A DNA stretch of 64,000 nucleotides from Isoetes taiwanensis (Eukaryota; Streptophyta; Lycopodiopsida; Isoetales; Isoetaceae). Shown in pieces: positions 46,311-58,439 of the stretch (its first letter is position 1; each line of letters begins with the position of its first letter). The notes below the pieces were generated by a model, which made no database searches, was not told the DNA's origin, and saw only the letters and a program-made list of their open reading frames with translations. Location: NCBI GenBank assembly GCA_021234155.1, contig JAJEKV010000214.1, positions 122,001-186,000 on the forward strand, given 5' to 3'. The position numbers were made by a program, and so were the translations under genes.

Positions 46311-49300
46311 GTTATTTCCATTTTGGGTCCTCGGCCATTTTGTCTCGTTTGCTTTGTTTCTCTATTCTCGATCCCTTTTTCTATCCATTTCATTCTAGTC
46401 TCCTACTTGTCTTTTTTTCACCCTATGTTTGTTCCTTTCCTCTTGTTTCCATTTTATCCCTTGAGATGCATCTTTGCTTTCTTTGTTGTCTTGATTCCCT
46501 CCCACAATACGCCCCTTGATTTGGCGTAGTTTTTCTTGCCTTGTTGGTCCGGTCGTCATGCCTTTTCTATGTTGACTTCTTACAAACTAAAGGAGTTGTT
46601 TGGTGTTCCCTTTTTCCCGCAACATTCTCCCTTTTGGCCTGCATTTTTAAATTTCCAAATGCAGTTGCATCTTCGCAAATCCGTGCATGTTGTAGTGGTT
46701 CTTATGGTCCGTTGTCTTGCATTCTTAAGTGGTATTTGTTCTTGTTTCAGGTTGCACTCAGTTTTCTTCATCCATTATTTTTCTTGGCCTTGATCCCATC
46801 CTCGCTGAATCTGTGACATCGTCTACCGGTGTTCTCAATTGCATAATTGTTCTGTCACCTCATGAAACCTTTTTGTTCTTGTGTCTCGGGGTCCCGAACG
46901 TCTTGTTCCCGTAGGTTATGTTGTTTCTATTTTTTGAAAGTTTGTTTGATCTACACAAGGCCCCCAAAAATTAATTGTTATCAGTTTTTCACAACAATCT
47001 TTGCATAAAACCACTATAGTAAAGTAATATTATTTTGTGGGTTAATATGTTGATTAACAATGAATAGTTATATAAGGTGGTTCATACTTATGATTTATTA
47101 TCCTAGTTTCTTATAACAATTCACCTTCATGGTTTAATGGAAGCTAGTCTTTAATACTTATTTTTAATAGCGCTTTACTGCCATGTTTTAAACATGTGGT
47201 CTAACTGTCTAATAGTGATGTGCAACTCAATGAGGTTGTCTAATGAAGTTGTCCTCAGCTTTTTGTATGAGCCAATGTTGTTCCTTACAACAAAATATCC
47301 CATTTTTTTTCTCAAAAAGTATAATGGTTCCTTCATCAAGATAGCCAAGGATTGCAACTTTAACCTATTTAATGATAAGGACAAATCAATGGCATTTTGG
47401 ATGATGCAACTGGTATTAGTTTTATAAATATAACAATACATGCACACCTTAGAAACCATTGCCATTTAAAGACAGAAGTGGCCAATGTTTTTTCCATGCT
47501 TGTTACATGTTTTTTTAATCATATTCTTGATGTTTATATTGTGTAATTGGTCTTGCTTTATATAACAAGTGGACAAACCATTTAAGGAAATTAGTGCAAA
47601 AATCTTATATCAAAATATCAATATTTACAAACATATATATGGCCATAATCTTTCAAGAATTAGGATTTATTTGCACTATTGTGATGTCTAATAAGCTGTA
47701 TATGGACTTGAATATAAGCATATAGTAGCATACACCACAAGGGCCAGGGATTTGAACCCTAGTATTTCCATTTGGTCCATCCAAATGACAAAAACTTTGA
47801 AACTTCTAAAAAAATTATTGTTAATTCATTATAGAAACTTTTGTATCCTATTTTATATTTTCTAATCCAGGTTGCCTAAAAAGACACACAAATTTAAAAA
47901 ACATCATTGAACAAGAATATCTGAGAAATCTATATATGCAAATTTTTGGAAACAAAGCAGCAGTTCAGCGTTATACACCATCTTGCTTAAATAAAGACAA
48001 GCTGCACAGATTTCTACCTTTAGATGTCTGCAAATCTCAGGAGTTTTTTAGGCTTTGTGTCGGCCTCATCACAATAAATAAATGACATAAAAAAAAAACT
48101 CACCTCATTCATAGCAGCTTCCACAGAGGCGAGTGCAATTATTCCATAAAGAACAGATCTTGATCCTCTTAAGTATCGGTTGCCAATAGATCATGTATAC
48201 CAAATCAGCAAGGACATAAATCATGCCACATCAACCAAATCCCCTGTGGCAAGAACACAAGAATGCACATGCCACCACATAAACCTTTTAGGCAAAAGAT
48301 GCAAACAAATTATGCCAAGAAAGTAAGAGATTCTAGAATTAAGGTGCAACAGAACATACAAAAAAGCAATTAACAATTTGCAAAACTATATTCTGCCACA
48401 AGCTAATCCTTTTTAAGCAAAAAGTTGAAAAATAAATCATGCCAGAAGTAAGTGATTCCAGGTGCAGCAGAACATACGAAAATGTAAAACCATACCAAAT
48501 GATATAGAAACAACAATCTTGTTGAATGTCTTATAATGCCTTATAATTAGGTGAAGCCACAAGCCCAGTATGATCAAATCAAATATTCGCAAAATAGTTC
48601 AGAAATCATTGATGTTAAATCTTTGGCCCACACTGATATAATCAACTTAATGTTATTTAACAAATATATAGCACAACTTTGCATTGCTGAGGCATGCAAA
48701 ATCGAAAACATTGAACAAAATAAACATTGAACTCATGAAAACCACACCTGCATGAAGCGTCCAAGGTTGAGCGCAAAAAAACTGCAAGAAAGGCCTACAT
48801 GGCAAACGATTATGAAAGCCCTCAAGCAGTCCAGAGGCCGAATCGATTGAATCTGTTCTAAAATAAAAAACATGCAAGAGATTAAAGAACTCCAACAAAG
48901 GGGCAAGGATGAAATAAATCAAAAGAAGCCAAACGATCCCATCAAAACCTTAAAAAACCTCAATGGAAACTACAAAAGGTAACGATTCAAGGCTGGAACG
49001 CCAAGTTGAACCCACACAAGGAGGCAAATGCAAAAAAATTATGTAAAAAAGGTCGAACTTCATCAAGCGGGAAACGGAGCAATAAAAATAAAATAAAATG
49101 GCGGGGCCCTTTGAATGTTGGCACCTCCATTAATGATGGTGCTAAACATTTTAAAATTGCCCCCAACGTAGAATTTTGCCTAGGTGCATCCCATCTCTCA
49201 AAAATATATAATATAAATTAAGCCACAAGGCACCTTTTCCCCAACATGAGATATGAAAATAGAAACACTTGCACACACATCCCCTTCCCCACCCCACAAA

Positions 49301-51156
49301 TTCAAAGCCATAAACTATACCCAAAATGCATTCCCATCACAATATAGATGATGAAGAACAAGATACCAAACATATCAAAGGTACAAAAGACTAAAAAAAA
49401 AACAAGCCTAGCAGGCATTATAGCGAACCACTTCCCCAAGGCCAAATGTGACATTTCTAGAAAGAATAGTAAGGTTTGCAACCTGGATGATACTTAAATG
49501 TCTGCACAAATCCACCAGGAACTTGTAATTACTTAAATGTCTACTTAAATGATTTCAGGAAGGGTGTCGTTTTGCAATCAAATCAATTTCCTCTAGGATC
49601 TCCAAGTTATTTTATTACATATTGTATACATGTCTACAACTTCATGGCTATCTAAAGTAAAACTTTATATCCATCAATGGCATAAATTATCCCCTGGAAT
49701 ATTCGTGTCACCAGGGCACTGATCTGGGCCGTCCATTCTCCGCTGCCGTTCAATGGGTTCCTCTAATCCAGCAAATTGCTTCCTTTGCAAGCAACCGACA
49801 ACGTCTTCGGCTTTCTTCCTCTGCAAGGAAGCCAGATCCACTACCGCCGCATACGAAGGCATTTACATGCAAGCAAACTGAATCTTCTTAAACGGTGGTC
49901 GGATGGAAAAGCTATGGCTATGGCAAGATTATGGGCAAATTTGTTTTGTTTTTTTTTTCACTATAAACAATGAGCATTTGGAAACCATGGTGGTTGCCGT
50001 TGAATAGGTTATATATGGCATCGGGTGGGCGGCTAAGGATAAAGGGCTCGTGATTACACCGTCCTCCTCCAAAGAACACTAGCGTTTGAAGCTCCCGCTC
50101 TTGAATCCGCCCGTTTTTGCTCGACCACTGCGCTGAATCGGGGTAGCGTTTTTTGCTAGCTATGATTTCAAGCATCAATTTAAAGTTTAATTGTTTCCTA
50201 GTGTATTTCGATTTGGGTGCGAGGCAAACAGAAAGTCGTGGGAGCATAATCGAAAGCTTGATTGGGCACAAAATACGGGTTAGAGATCTTACTATGGAGA
50301 AATTGAGCTCCTACATTAAAATTCTTAGGCATTCGGTGAACCTCTTACCTATTGATTTTACGCGGAAGTCGCGAATGCCAGCTCCCTCCGAGAACGCAAA
50401 GCGGGCGAGCTCAAATTGCAAGGAATTACGGTTTAAACTTGGAGTAAAAAATAGATCTGGTACGTTAGTGCCTTTAGAACGACACTACGAACTCCGCTGC
50501 TTGGGAGGCTAATCGATGTGTCTATTACTTAGATTGAAAGGCAGTTGTGCAAAATTTTGAGATCGAGATTGACCTCTGCAATTTCGTGGTTTTAGACCCA
50601 AAGTTGTGTATAAACTCATCGATTGTTGGGTTGTTGGGTTGAGTTCTTAAATCGAAACACAAAAAGGAAAAAAAAGCAAAAGAAGAACAACTGTTTGGTT
50701 TCACAAGCGGGGCATAAAGCGATCTCGAGAATTAAAGCATGCACTTATTTTTTATGCCTTTGGAAATCGATGGATATGGTGGCAGGATGGGATAGTGCAC
50801 AGTCTAGTTGACTGAAGGATTTTGAGAATCGAGGTAAGCATCGGCGTAAATGCTGAGAAAAATGTTAACATGAGATTATGTTCAGCCATTCTTCCGCTAA
50901 TAAGGTTATTTACAGTACAAATTATGAGGCTCCATTATGAGGTGGTCGTGGTACCACATTGCAAAGGAAGATGGAGATGCCGGACTTACAAAGGACTTTT
51001 AATATAATAGTGCAACTATCTCTGCTGTGGATAGCCAGTGATAGAGCAGAATGAGAACAAGATAAAAGGTTTTGCAATATGCAATTGAGCAAAGGCTGCA
51101 AAAGTCCGAGGTATTTCGATCCTATGAGCTTGTGAACTTTTTTTTAATCTTCACAG

Positions 51157-51262
51157 AGCATCATATGGGGGCCGTGAGGAGATTGTCAGGTTGCTCTTAA
51201 GGTATGGAGCCAAACCATCTGCTTTAGATTCTGATGAATGCACAGAGTATCAAGATATGTAG
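51157..51262 (+). pseudogene. Captured ankyrin-repeat exon
   Basis: After a pyrimidine tract and 'cacag' acceptor (51142-51156), the frame reads ASYGGREEIVRLLLRYGAKPS and on to DSDECTEYQDM, then stops. GG..EIVRLLL..GA.PS.LD is a near-consensus ankyrin repeat. A second possible exon follows at about 51589 ('gtgcag', KSWKSIKYSSGIQLNPDG). The fragment lies inside the CACTA-like element, so host gene capture is the simplest view. Confidence 0.5.
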
Positions 51263-52952
51263 ATTGCCAGAACTGTCGTAGAAGGGTCATTTATTCAAAC
51301 ATGATAATTTAGAATGTTGATAAAATGGTATAAGATATGTTGTATGTTCCTTTTCGAATATCAAATTGCGTAAGTTTCTTGAATGAACTATTCTGAGCCA
51401 AGGTCTCTAAATCATTTGCTAGTTAAATGTTTAGGGCACATTTTTGCATCACAAGGAATGTTAGATTATTACTTGACACTTTTCATAAGATTCTAAAACA
51501 ATTGTATAAGTCAACCAATTAATCTACATGCTCATCCATGTGCATGTTCCACAATCTTCTTTGATGTTTGACCCTCTCTTCGTGCAGCCAAAAGCTGGAA
51601 GTCAATCAAGTATTCAAGTGGCATCCAGCTTAACCCTGATGGATGTCAAAAATCATATATTAAATGAAAATTTGAAGCATGTGACGAAAATTCCTAAAAC
51701 TAAACTTGAACAATACTGTTGGATACTAGAAATCCCCAACAACTACTCTAACTAGACTAGACTACGAAAGACTTAAGCAACAACTTCATATAAAAGTGGA
51801 TGTTTCTAACAACATGGAGAGATCTTATAGTAACAATAGAATGTGGAGATGACTTTGTGGAATGGAATAAACTAGCTAACAAAAAGGAAAAAAAGGCCCA
51901 TATCAACCAAAAGTTTTTGCCTTCTAAATGCATTTTCTGATGGACTGATTGGCTTGAAAATTTTAGACCATGTTTCAAAGTAAAAGTGGACAAAAACCAG
52001 CACCATACTTACAAATTTCTCCATATACCCTCTAGTTAACTCTTAAATCGATGATAACGTCTCTTTTAACAAAAAACTCAGCATTGAACCAAGGACCATT
52101 AATAAAATGAAAAATGCAAACGAGAACAAAAAAAAATGTGTAGGTTTTTTTTTTATCAACTACAATGTTTTTGTTTGAGGAGTCCATGCCCGAACAATTG
52201 AACATTTGTCAACTTTTAAAATTTAAGGTATTGAACAAAAACCCATGTCCCTTAATGTTTGCAAATGATGAGAATGTACACAAACTGTAGCTAACTTTGA
52301 AATCTACATACTATTTGTCTCATCTCTACATATAGGCAGTTTGTAGTATTCCATTATTTGTGGAATGTATTATCATTTCGCGTGTTCTAAATTTTTTCGA
52401 GACCGTTAGATTGCAGTAGTTTATGGGGAATATTCTATGTTGGGCACTCTAGACCGAACAGGCATGTCTTGACTTGCCTCACAGTACGTGAACTGCAATC
52501 AACATACATCTCTATCGTCGCATCTCAAGGATGTCCAGAATTGAGATCTATTCGACTTAGCACAAAACTTCTTTTGCAGCGGGTTGGAGAAGAGAAATGT
52601 TCGCGGCGGCCGCGATAAATTTCTTGTACAAATAATATCCAAACTTCAAAGACACCTACTACATTCCATCACCTTTACATGTACCAAATCGAGTCTTCAT
52701 TGGAGACCAATAACCATGAATATGACACCAAGAGAACCTACCATGGTTAGCTTACACTTTCAATCTATTAAACATAATGTAGAATATGGAAGAGAAACAA
52801 ATATATAAATGTATATCTATTACCATGTTTTATAAGAAGAACGAATAAGAGATGCAATATCAAGACGTTGTGGTAGTGTTCTCCTATAGACATTCCTTTA
52901 CATGAACATTGGCTCTTAGTGCAACTTCAAAAAAAGGCAATTGAAGGAAAAA

Positions 52953-53185
52953 TAGATAGATAGATAGATAGTATTTTAACATCACGCCACTAGGCAGCAT
53001 CCAACTGGACATGTGACCACACACCACACTACATTGCTCGGTTGGGCCCTGCCCCCAACCACCTTACATTGCGTCTGTTAGGATTTGACCCCCAACAGTA
53101 CCGAGTGCGATTCTGGGCGGTCTCGAACTCGAGACCACATTGCTAAGGAACTAGTGTGTTACCACTAGACCAAACGCCAACGACC
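52953..53185 (-). mobile_element. tRNA-derived SINE
   Basis: Minus strand from 53178: GGCGTTTGGTCTAGTGGT (A box), then GTGGTCTCGAGTTCGAGACC (B box; 53117-53136), about the right distance apart for a tRNA-type promoter. The B-box arm is an 8-bp perfect stem (GGTCTCGA/TCGAGACC). The body runs on to a GATA-type simple repeat (52953-52971), probably the tail. Confidence 0.6.
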
Positions 53186-53562
53186 AGGAGCATCATTATC
53201 TAGTCCCATACTTGAAGTAGTCACCGCTCTCCAATATAAGAATTACTCAAAAACATTCCTTCATGGTAAATCCTAGAATACATATTAAAACATTCTCTAA
53301 GCCCATCTAAATTGCTGAGACTTTTTACAAGGGACATTCCAATAATTAATTTATATCTGCAAGTTAGCTAAAAGTTCTAATTTAATCTTAAGACTCCCAT
53401 ACAAGAGCTTTTGGTGCAGTGGCCTTAAGGTGGCATCGGGACAACATTTCTTATTATTCATTTCACGAAACTCTACTAATCCAAACCATGTCACAGTTTA
53501 GGATAGTTTTAACATGTCATTACTAGATTAAAAAAGCCACTATCATATGCACGAGGTTATCT

Positions 53563-53725
53563 CATAAACCATGATTAGTGAAGAAACCACTATAGCATTG
53601 ATAACCACCATTGATAACCACATCACAAACCACTAATAGTCTTCATAAACCATGATTAGTGAACAAACCACTATGCTATTGAGGACCACCATTGATAACC
53701 ATGTCACAAACCAATATTAGTATTG
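53563..53725 (+). repeat. Subterminal repeats of the CACTA-like element
   Basis: Two 80-bp units start 'cataaaccatgattagtgaa' (about 53563, 53643) and contain 'aaaccactat' and 'accaccattgataacca' blocks. Such arrays next to inverted repeats commonly bind CACTA accessory proteins. Confidence 0.6.
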
Positions 53726-54473
53726 ACAAACCACTACGCCATGTGGTTTTCTTCTATCAAATAAATTCATGCATAAAACACCACATATATCATGGTTTTT
53801 GGATGATTCAGTATTACTTAAACATAGTAGTTCATTTTTGGGGGCCTTGTGCTAGTTATGCATGTAGCATATATGTTTAGGTTTTAGTCCTTGTTTGTTG
53901 TAGTGTTTTGTCATTATAGTATTCACTGTGGTTCTCTGCTGGTACGTTGTTTCTTGTATTTTAGTTCCAGGTGCTCTTTGTTGGCTTGTTGACTATGTCC
54001 AATCTTGATGTCTTCTCTTTTTATGCATTCCACGGCGCATAGTTTTTGGTCTCTCTTTATGGGTTTTGCATTGTCTTCATGAAAGTTCGCTTGAGACTGT
54101 TTCTGCATGAATAATATAAGTTAGGTATGTTTGTTCTTACTTCCATAGCGTCTTGTCGTTAGGTTTTTTCTGTAGTTTGTTGGACGTTGGTTCTACAATT
54201 TGATTTCATGTGCTTTGATGGTGGCCATTGATCTTGGTTGTGTTCGATTTTCATGCCTTCTTTGCCTTATGCGGTCCAGTTGTCTTAGGGTTTCTTGCGC
54301 CCCGTCCCCTCTATTTTGCAGTGGCATCCCACCTCATCTCATGATTATTACACTTTCCTAGCAGTATGCCCTACAATCTCTCGGGGTCTCTATGTATGAT
54401 GGGGTTTGAGGGAGGTTCCTCTTTGTGTCGGATGTTCATATTTTTGTGCATAAGGACCTTTCCCTAGAATGCT

Positions 54474-55381
54474 ATGGTTCTCTTCTTATATAGAAGAGAA
54501 CCATCATTCTGAGGGGAAAGGGACGTCTATTTTAAGCGTCAGCTATTTTGGACATGGAGTCATCTTTGCTTTGAGTTTTCTTTGGCATTGATTTCTTTAG
54601 GCTCTGTCATTATATATCCTCAGAGTTTCCAAGCAATTCTCGGGCGTTTCCTTTGAGCTGAATTCTCCTTGTTCCAGTGTTTCCCTCCCTCCCTCCTCTA
54701 TGGCTAGTTGCATGGTTTTTGGTTCGCTTGGCTTCTGTTTGGTTTCTGTTCATCCCGCCTCGTGAGGGCTATTTCTCCTCTTCTCTTCTGTCTCGTTGAG
54801 GGCTGGTGGCCTCTGCTATTTCCCAAAGGTAGCACTTGGGGAGGGCACCTCGGGATGACCTGAGCCTAATCTATCTTACTCTCTCTCTCTCTCTAGCCTG
54901 TGAGCTATGTGTTTGAGTGATCTATTTTTCTCTCGATTTCCATTCATTTTTTCTTTTTGACATCATCGTTTGTTTGCTTGGCCTGTCAGGCTCCTAACTC
55001 ATTGTCTTGTCTTAACGTTCCATGAGGTCTGTTGTGTGCAGTGACTGGACAACCCTCTTTCTTGGCGGTTCGGGAGCAGTCTCCACGTGTTTGGGGGTCG
55101 TGTTGGGGTCCGAGGTGTTCGATGGGGTGGCAGAAATGATGTTGGTTTGGTGGAGTCATTAAAGGATGTTTTGCGGTCACGAATGCTTTGAGATGGAGCA
55201 GTTGATGCTTGACTTGGGGTGTTTTGGGCTCCCTAGGATAATTCTCTAATTCTTTATTGTCATTCACTCATTTGGGGTTTTTTTGTGAACTCCTATGATT
55301 CATTGTACTCATTTCATTCAGCTCAATGAAAACACCACTTCACTAGGATGTTCATATTTGTGCATAAGGACCTTTCCCTAG
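54474..55381 (+). mobile_element. E2, a short member of the E1 family
   Basis: It is 908 bp, with the same 31-nt hairpin (54474-54504) and about 215 bp of 5' sequence as E1, then unrelated DNA, then a 3' end of about 36 bp shared with E1 ('ggatgttcatatttgtgc' to 'cctttccctag'). AATGCT borders both sides (54468-54473, 55382-55387). The middle has a CT repeat (54882-54893) and, near the 3' end, 'gctcaatgaaaacacc', which resembles plant LINE tails. No coding capacity is seen. Confidence 0.65.
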
Positions 55382-55387
55382 AATGCT

Positions 55388-56983
55388 CTATATAGTACCT
55401 GGCTAGCTGTAGGGTCCTGGAGGTGACCATTGTATCCATTTTCATAGTTTCTCAAACACCTCATGATACTCCCAATATGAAAATCTGGACCATCACTCCA
55501 CAACTCCAAACTAAAATGGCCATAGTAGGTTTGAGTCTGCCCATGCAAGATTGCCCCAGTCATTGAGATCCAAAAGGTATGATCTTCCACATGACTTTGG
55601 TATGTACTTGAATTGTGGAAGACAAGTCTTTCTTTGGTCCATCTTGTCATGTATAATACATAAATAGTTATTGGGTTCCAATGCGGATAAAGTCCTCCAC
55701 ATCCAATAACATGATCTACATGATAGTTGGTCAGGTCATATGGTCCTTCATATGCTCCCTTATCCTAGCCTTGACTAGGTTGCACAGTCTTATCAAGAGT
55801 CTCCTTCAACTTAGCACATAAATTGCACTTTGCAAAGTTGTTTGAAGTTGCTATGGTGACATGATTGAAATACTTCTTCCATAACCTACTAAAGCTAGGT
55901 TGGGATATTGGAAGAATTCCCAATTCTCGAAGTAGGGAATTCACTTCTTCCAAAATACTCTTTTGAGTACAATGTGATGGCAACCTTTTCTCAACAACTG
56001 CTCTTCCCTTTTCATCCCTTCTGCGTTTGTGTGGCATAGACTCTGCATTGAAATCAATATATTTTTCAAATATCTCCCGGGTACCAAGGTCCTAAATTTG
56101 TTGGTCTCAACAAACCATTATTTCCATGTAAAGCAATCCTGTTCCCCTCGCCTATTTTTTTTTGCCAATTATGCCATGAAGAAGTTGGAATTGCATGGAT
56201 ATTACGCCATGCTTTTGCACATATCCATTGGCCTAGCAAAGGGTATCTTTTTACTGTTTTGGGTTTCTTTTTTTATCAAGTGCATGCTCAAGATTGTGTA
56301 CATGTAGGTCCTCCTCTCATCAACAAGTGTACTCTTGAAAAGTGGCTCTTGCTTCCACCAATTGTTCTATTGTAAAGAATTGCATACAAGCACTCCAACA
56401 ACAATCTGAGCCCCTAACCTTCACCATTGTCTCACGTTTGGTGTCACTAATCAACTTGGCTCTTTTGCTAGGATAATGTCGGCAATGCATTACTTCTCCC
56501 CTTTGCCTAGGTTTAGAGTTCCAACTGCCAATGGATCAATATTAAGACAATCATTGTCCCCAAAAACCTCGAGGCTCTGGAAAAATATAATCCTCCACAA
56601 ATTGAACACTACTTATAGGCCATCCCATGATGCAAGGAACCTCAATTGCTTGACACAACCAAAACATTCCTTGTCACCCAAACCTTTACCTTCAGGTTGT
56701 CTTCCAACATCGAAATTGCAATACCAATATTGTCTTCCCCTAGCCTCTCATCATTAGCAAACTTGACCAGGGATGCCGCTAGCACAATGACTCCTGGCCT
56801 ACTATTTCCTTGTTGCACTTGTGCATGATTCTCACCTTCTTGTTCCTCCATTTGCACCCTACTATAGAGGACTAATTGTTTTTCTTCAACATTCTTGTTA
56901 GGGAGTTGGTTTTTCATTGATATTGCTCTTTTCAATATGTTGCACACCATCTTGAGTTGGAGAGGCACCATTGACCTAGGCAA
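55388..56983 (-). pseudogene. DUF7869-type protein, N-terminal half
   Basis: Minus strand from the right: a possible first exon at 56983-56642, then EQLVEARATFQEYT and EERRTYMYTIL (about 56400-56290), GQWICAKAWRNIHAIPTSSW (about 56240), IGEGNRIALHGNNG, MPHKRRRDEKGRAVVEKRLP (56037), FSRLWKKYFNHVTIATSNNF, KCNLCAKLKETLDK, IIHDKMDQRKTCLPQF, SMTGAILHGQTQTYYGHF and finally QVLYRA at 55388. The order (Cys pair, IIxDxMDQ, TGxxxHG) matches the N-terminal and middle parts of DUF7869 proteins. At least two frame changes are present. The frame ends exactly at E2. Confidence 0.7.
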
Positions 56984-57299
56984 ATTGCACCCTTTTAGTC
57001 AATGAGTAGGAAAAATTATTACACCATAAGATAAGAAAAAGCATTACATTTATGGAATATGTAGAGGTAAATCAAATTTTTTAAAAGCAAGAAATTCCTT
57101 GGAAATAGGTTTAATATAATAAAAATAACAATGGGTGTAAATGAAATCATTTAGAACAAGAATTTTTGTGGCAACAACAAAGGAAATGACATTTATATAA
57201 ATATATCAAATTTTAATTATCGAAAATTTGGATATATGATTACGAAAAGACATATAACTGATAAGGTAGGCCTAGACGCGAGAATTTATTATCCATAAA

Positions 57300-57440
57300 T
57301 AATAATATACCCTAGATGATATAGCTGGCGGGAATTTCGTATGCCTGGCGTGTTATTTGAGGCAATCAATTATTCACGCTAATTTCTAATTAACCCTATA
57401 TCGTCACGGTTCACGCTCTCAAGCTCCATTCCTTCCAATT
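57300..57440 (+). promoter_or_regulatory. Promoter-like repeat 1
   Basis: Shares 'caatcaattattcacgctaattt', a TATA-type 'ccctatat' and 'ttcacgctctcaa' with 58440-58575 in the same order. An acidic open stretch follows at 57480-57660. Confidence 0.45.
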
Positions 57441-57459
57441 TTTTTTCTCGCGGGCCATG

Positions 57460-57895
57460 AAGCATTCGGCCTCCGTCAAACCTTCATGAAGAACCCGAGG
57501 TCTCCTCAAAGAGACGTCGGGTTGAAGAAGACCCTCTGTTTCCCCCCTTGATTGATTTTTTGTCCCAATTCTCCTCCTCTTGATTCAGAGGAGGAAGAGG
57601 AGGAGTTGGAGGAAGAGGAGGAGATGGATTCTCAAGAAATTCATGACTGCTGGGCTTCGAGGTTGGCTTGACCACAAAACAGAATGAATTCTCTGAAGCC
57701 GAGTCGGAGGAGGAGGAGGAGGGGAGGAGGAAAGAAGAGGAGGAGGAAGAAGGTCGGAAATCGACCAATTTGTACAATGGTTGCGGGATGAAGCAGGTTT
57801 GCATGGCTGCCTCTTTTCTTTTCTAATGCACCTTTCTTTCTCTTTTCTTTTCTAACCTCTCTTTCTTCTTTCTTGCAGACATGGAAGAATAGTGA
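57460..57895 (+). CDS. Possible acidic first exon, unknown product
   Basis: Downstream of the promoter-like repeat the plus strand reads LHEEPEVSSKRRRVEEDPLF, PPLIDFLSQF, then after a frame change a run of Glu (PLDSEEEEEELEEEEEMDSQ) and EIHDCW. The run resembles nuclear acidic proteins, but the purine-rich GAGGAG composition alone could produce it. The reverse strand has an equally long Ser/Pro frame, so the strand is uncertain. Confidence 0.25.
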
Positions 57896-58439
57896 TGTAG
57901 ATCCGGGTGGCCCTCTTCTTTTTTTTTTTTTTTGGACCGGTTCACGGGCATTTTTTTCTGTGATATTTTGTAAAGCCTTCGAGCATCTACTTACAAGCCA
58001 TTCTTGGCATCTGTACATATCAATTTTGAATGAAATCAAATAGTTTTCTTCACAAACTTTTTCTTCAAATAGTTTTCTTCAAACAGTTTTTCTGTACATA
58101 AAAATATTTTGAATGAAATCAAACCCATTTTCTCCAAGCATTTTGTCTCCAAAGTGTTTTCTCTAAAATTTTGTCTCTGCATTTGTCTCAACAAAGTCTA
58201 GGGAACACTATAAATCAACCATATGAGAAATCTACGATTCATCCAGTAGGTATAGGAAATTTTCCTATCTGACCCTAAAACAATTCCCCAACTCAACAAG
58301 TCATTTTTAGCCTTGATAATTTTGCCTTTAAAATCATTTTTAATTTAGCCTACATAAAATTTGAAATTCTTTTTGAATGCAATAAATGGAATAAAATGTT
58401 GTGGAGAATTTATTGCGTAAAATGCAATATTCTCCATAT

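Larger units (their letters stand above)
46951..53854 (+). mobile_element. CACTA-like DNA transposon with captured exon
   Basis: Perfect 18-bp inverted repeats CACAAGGCCCCCAAAAAT (46954-46971; complement 53834-53851) are flanked by CTA on both sides (46951-46953, 53852-53854). A 3-bp duplication and a repeat starting CAC fit the CACTA/EnSpm group, though the fifth base is A, not the usual CACTA. About 80-bp subterminal repeats lie at 53563-53725. No transposase is recognised, so it is probably non-autonomous. Long stretches (47.0-49.6 and 51.8-52.9 kb) are AT-rich without coding signal. Open frames at 49674-49862 (minus) and 50153-50512 (plus) are of unknown identity. Confidence 0.8.
40574..54467 (+). 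mobile_element. E1 element (copy B), interrupted by a CACTA-like transposon
   Basis: The 5' end is a 31-nt hairpin at 40574, bordered by AATGCT (40568-40573). The 3' end is 'cctttccctag' (54457-54467), bordered by AATGCT (54468-54473). Without the CACTA-like insert the element is about 7.0 kb. It is T/C-rich on the plus strand throughout (40.6-46.9 and 53.9-54.4 kb), with a T run near 41776-41805 and duplicated segments, for example 45752-45850 against 46217-46310 ('ggatgcccttatgaggg'). No reverse transcriptase, integrase or transposase is recognised on either strand. It may be a non-coding derivative mobilised in trans. Confidence 0.6.

Noticed and set aside
44100-46914. Long hydrophobic plus-strand frames suggesting membrane proteins
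   Set aside because: T/C-rich composition produces Phe/Leu/Ser runs in all plus frames; no start context, family motif or consistent frame.
47730-47780. B-box-like 'ggttcaaatcc' on the minus strand, possible tRNA or SINE
   Set aside because: No A box at the right distance and no tRNA fold; too little to call.
53923-54108. Minus-strand frame in the right part of E1
   Set aside because: Short, purine-rich complement of pyrimidine-rich DNA without family resemblance.
54474-55381. E2 as the 3' LTR of E1
   Set aside because: Similarity to the start of E1 stops after about 215 bp, and E1 has its own 3' end directly before E2.
54430-55387. E2 as a LINE with a 44-bp target duplication
   Set aside because: E2 starts exactly where E1-type sequence starts after AATGCT, which a random insertion would not give; shared element ends explain the repeat better.
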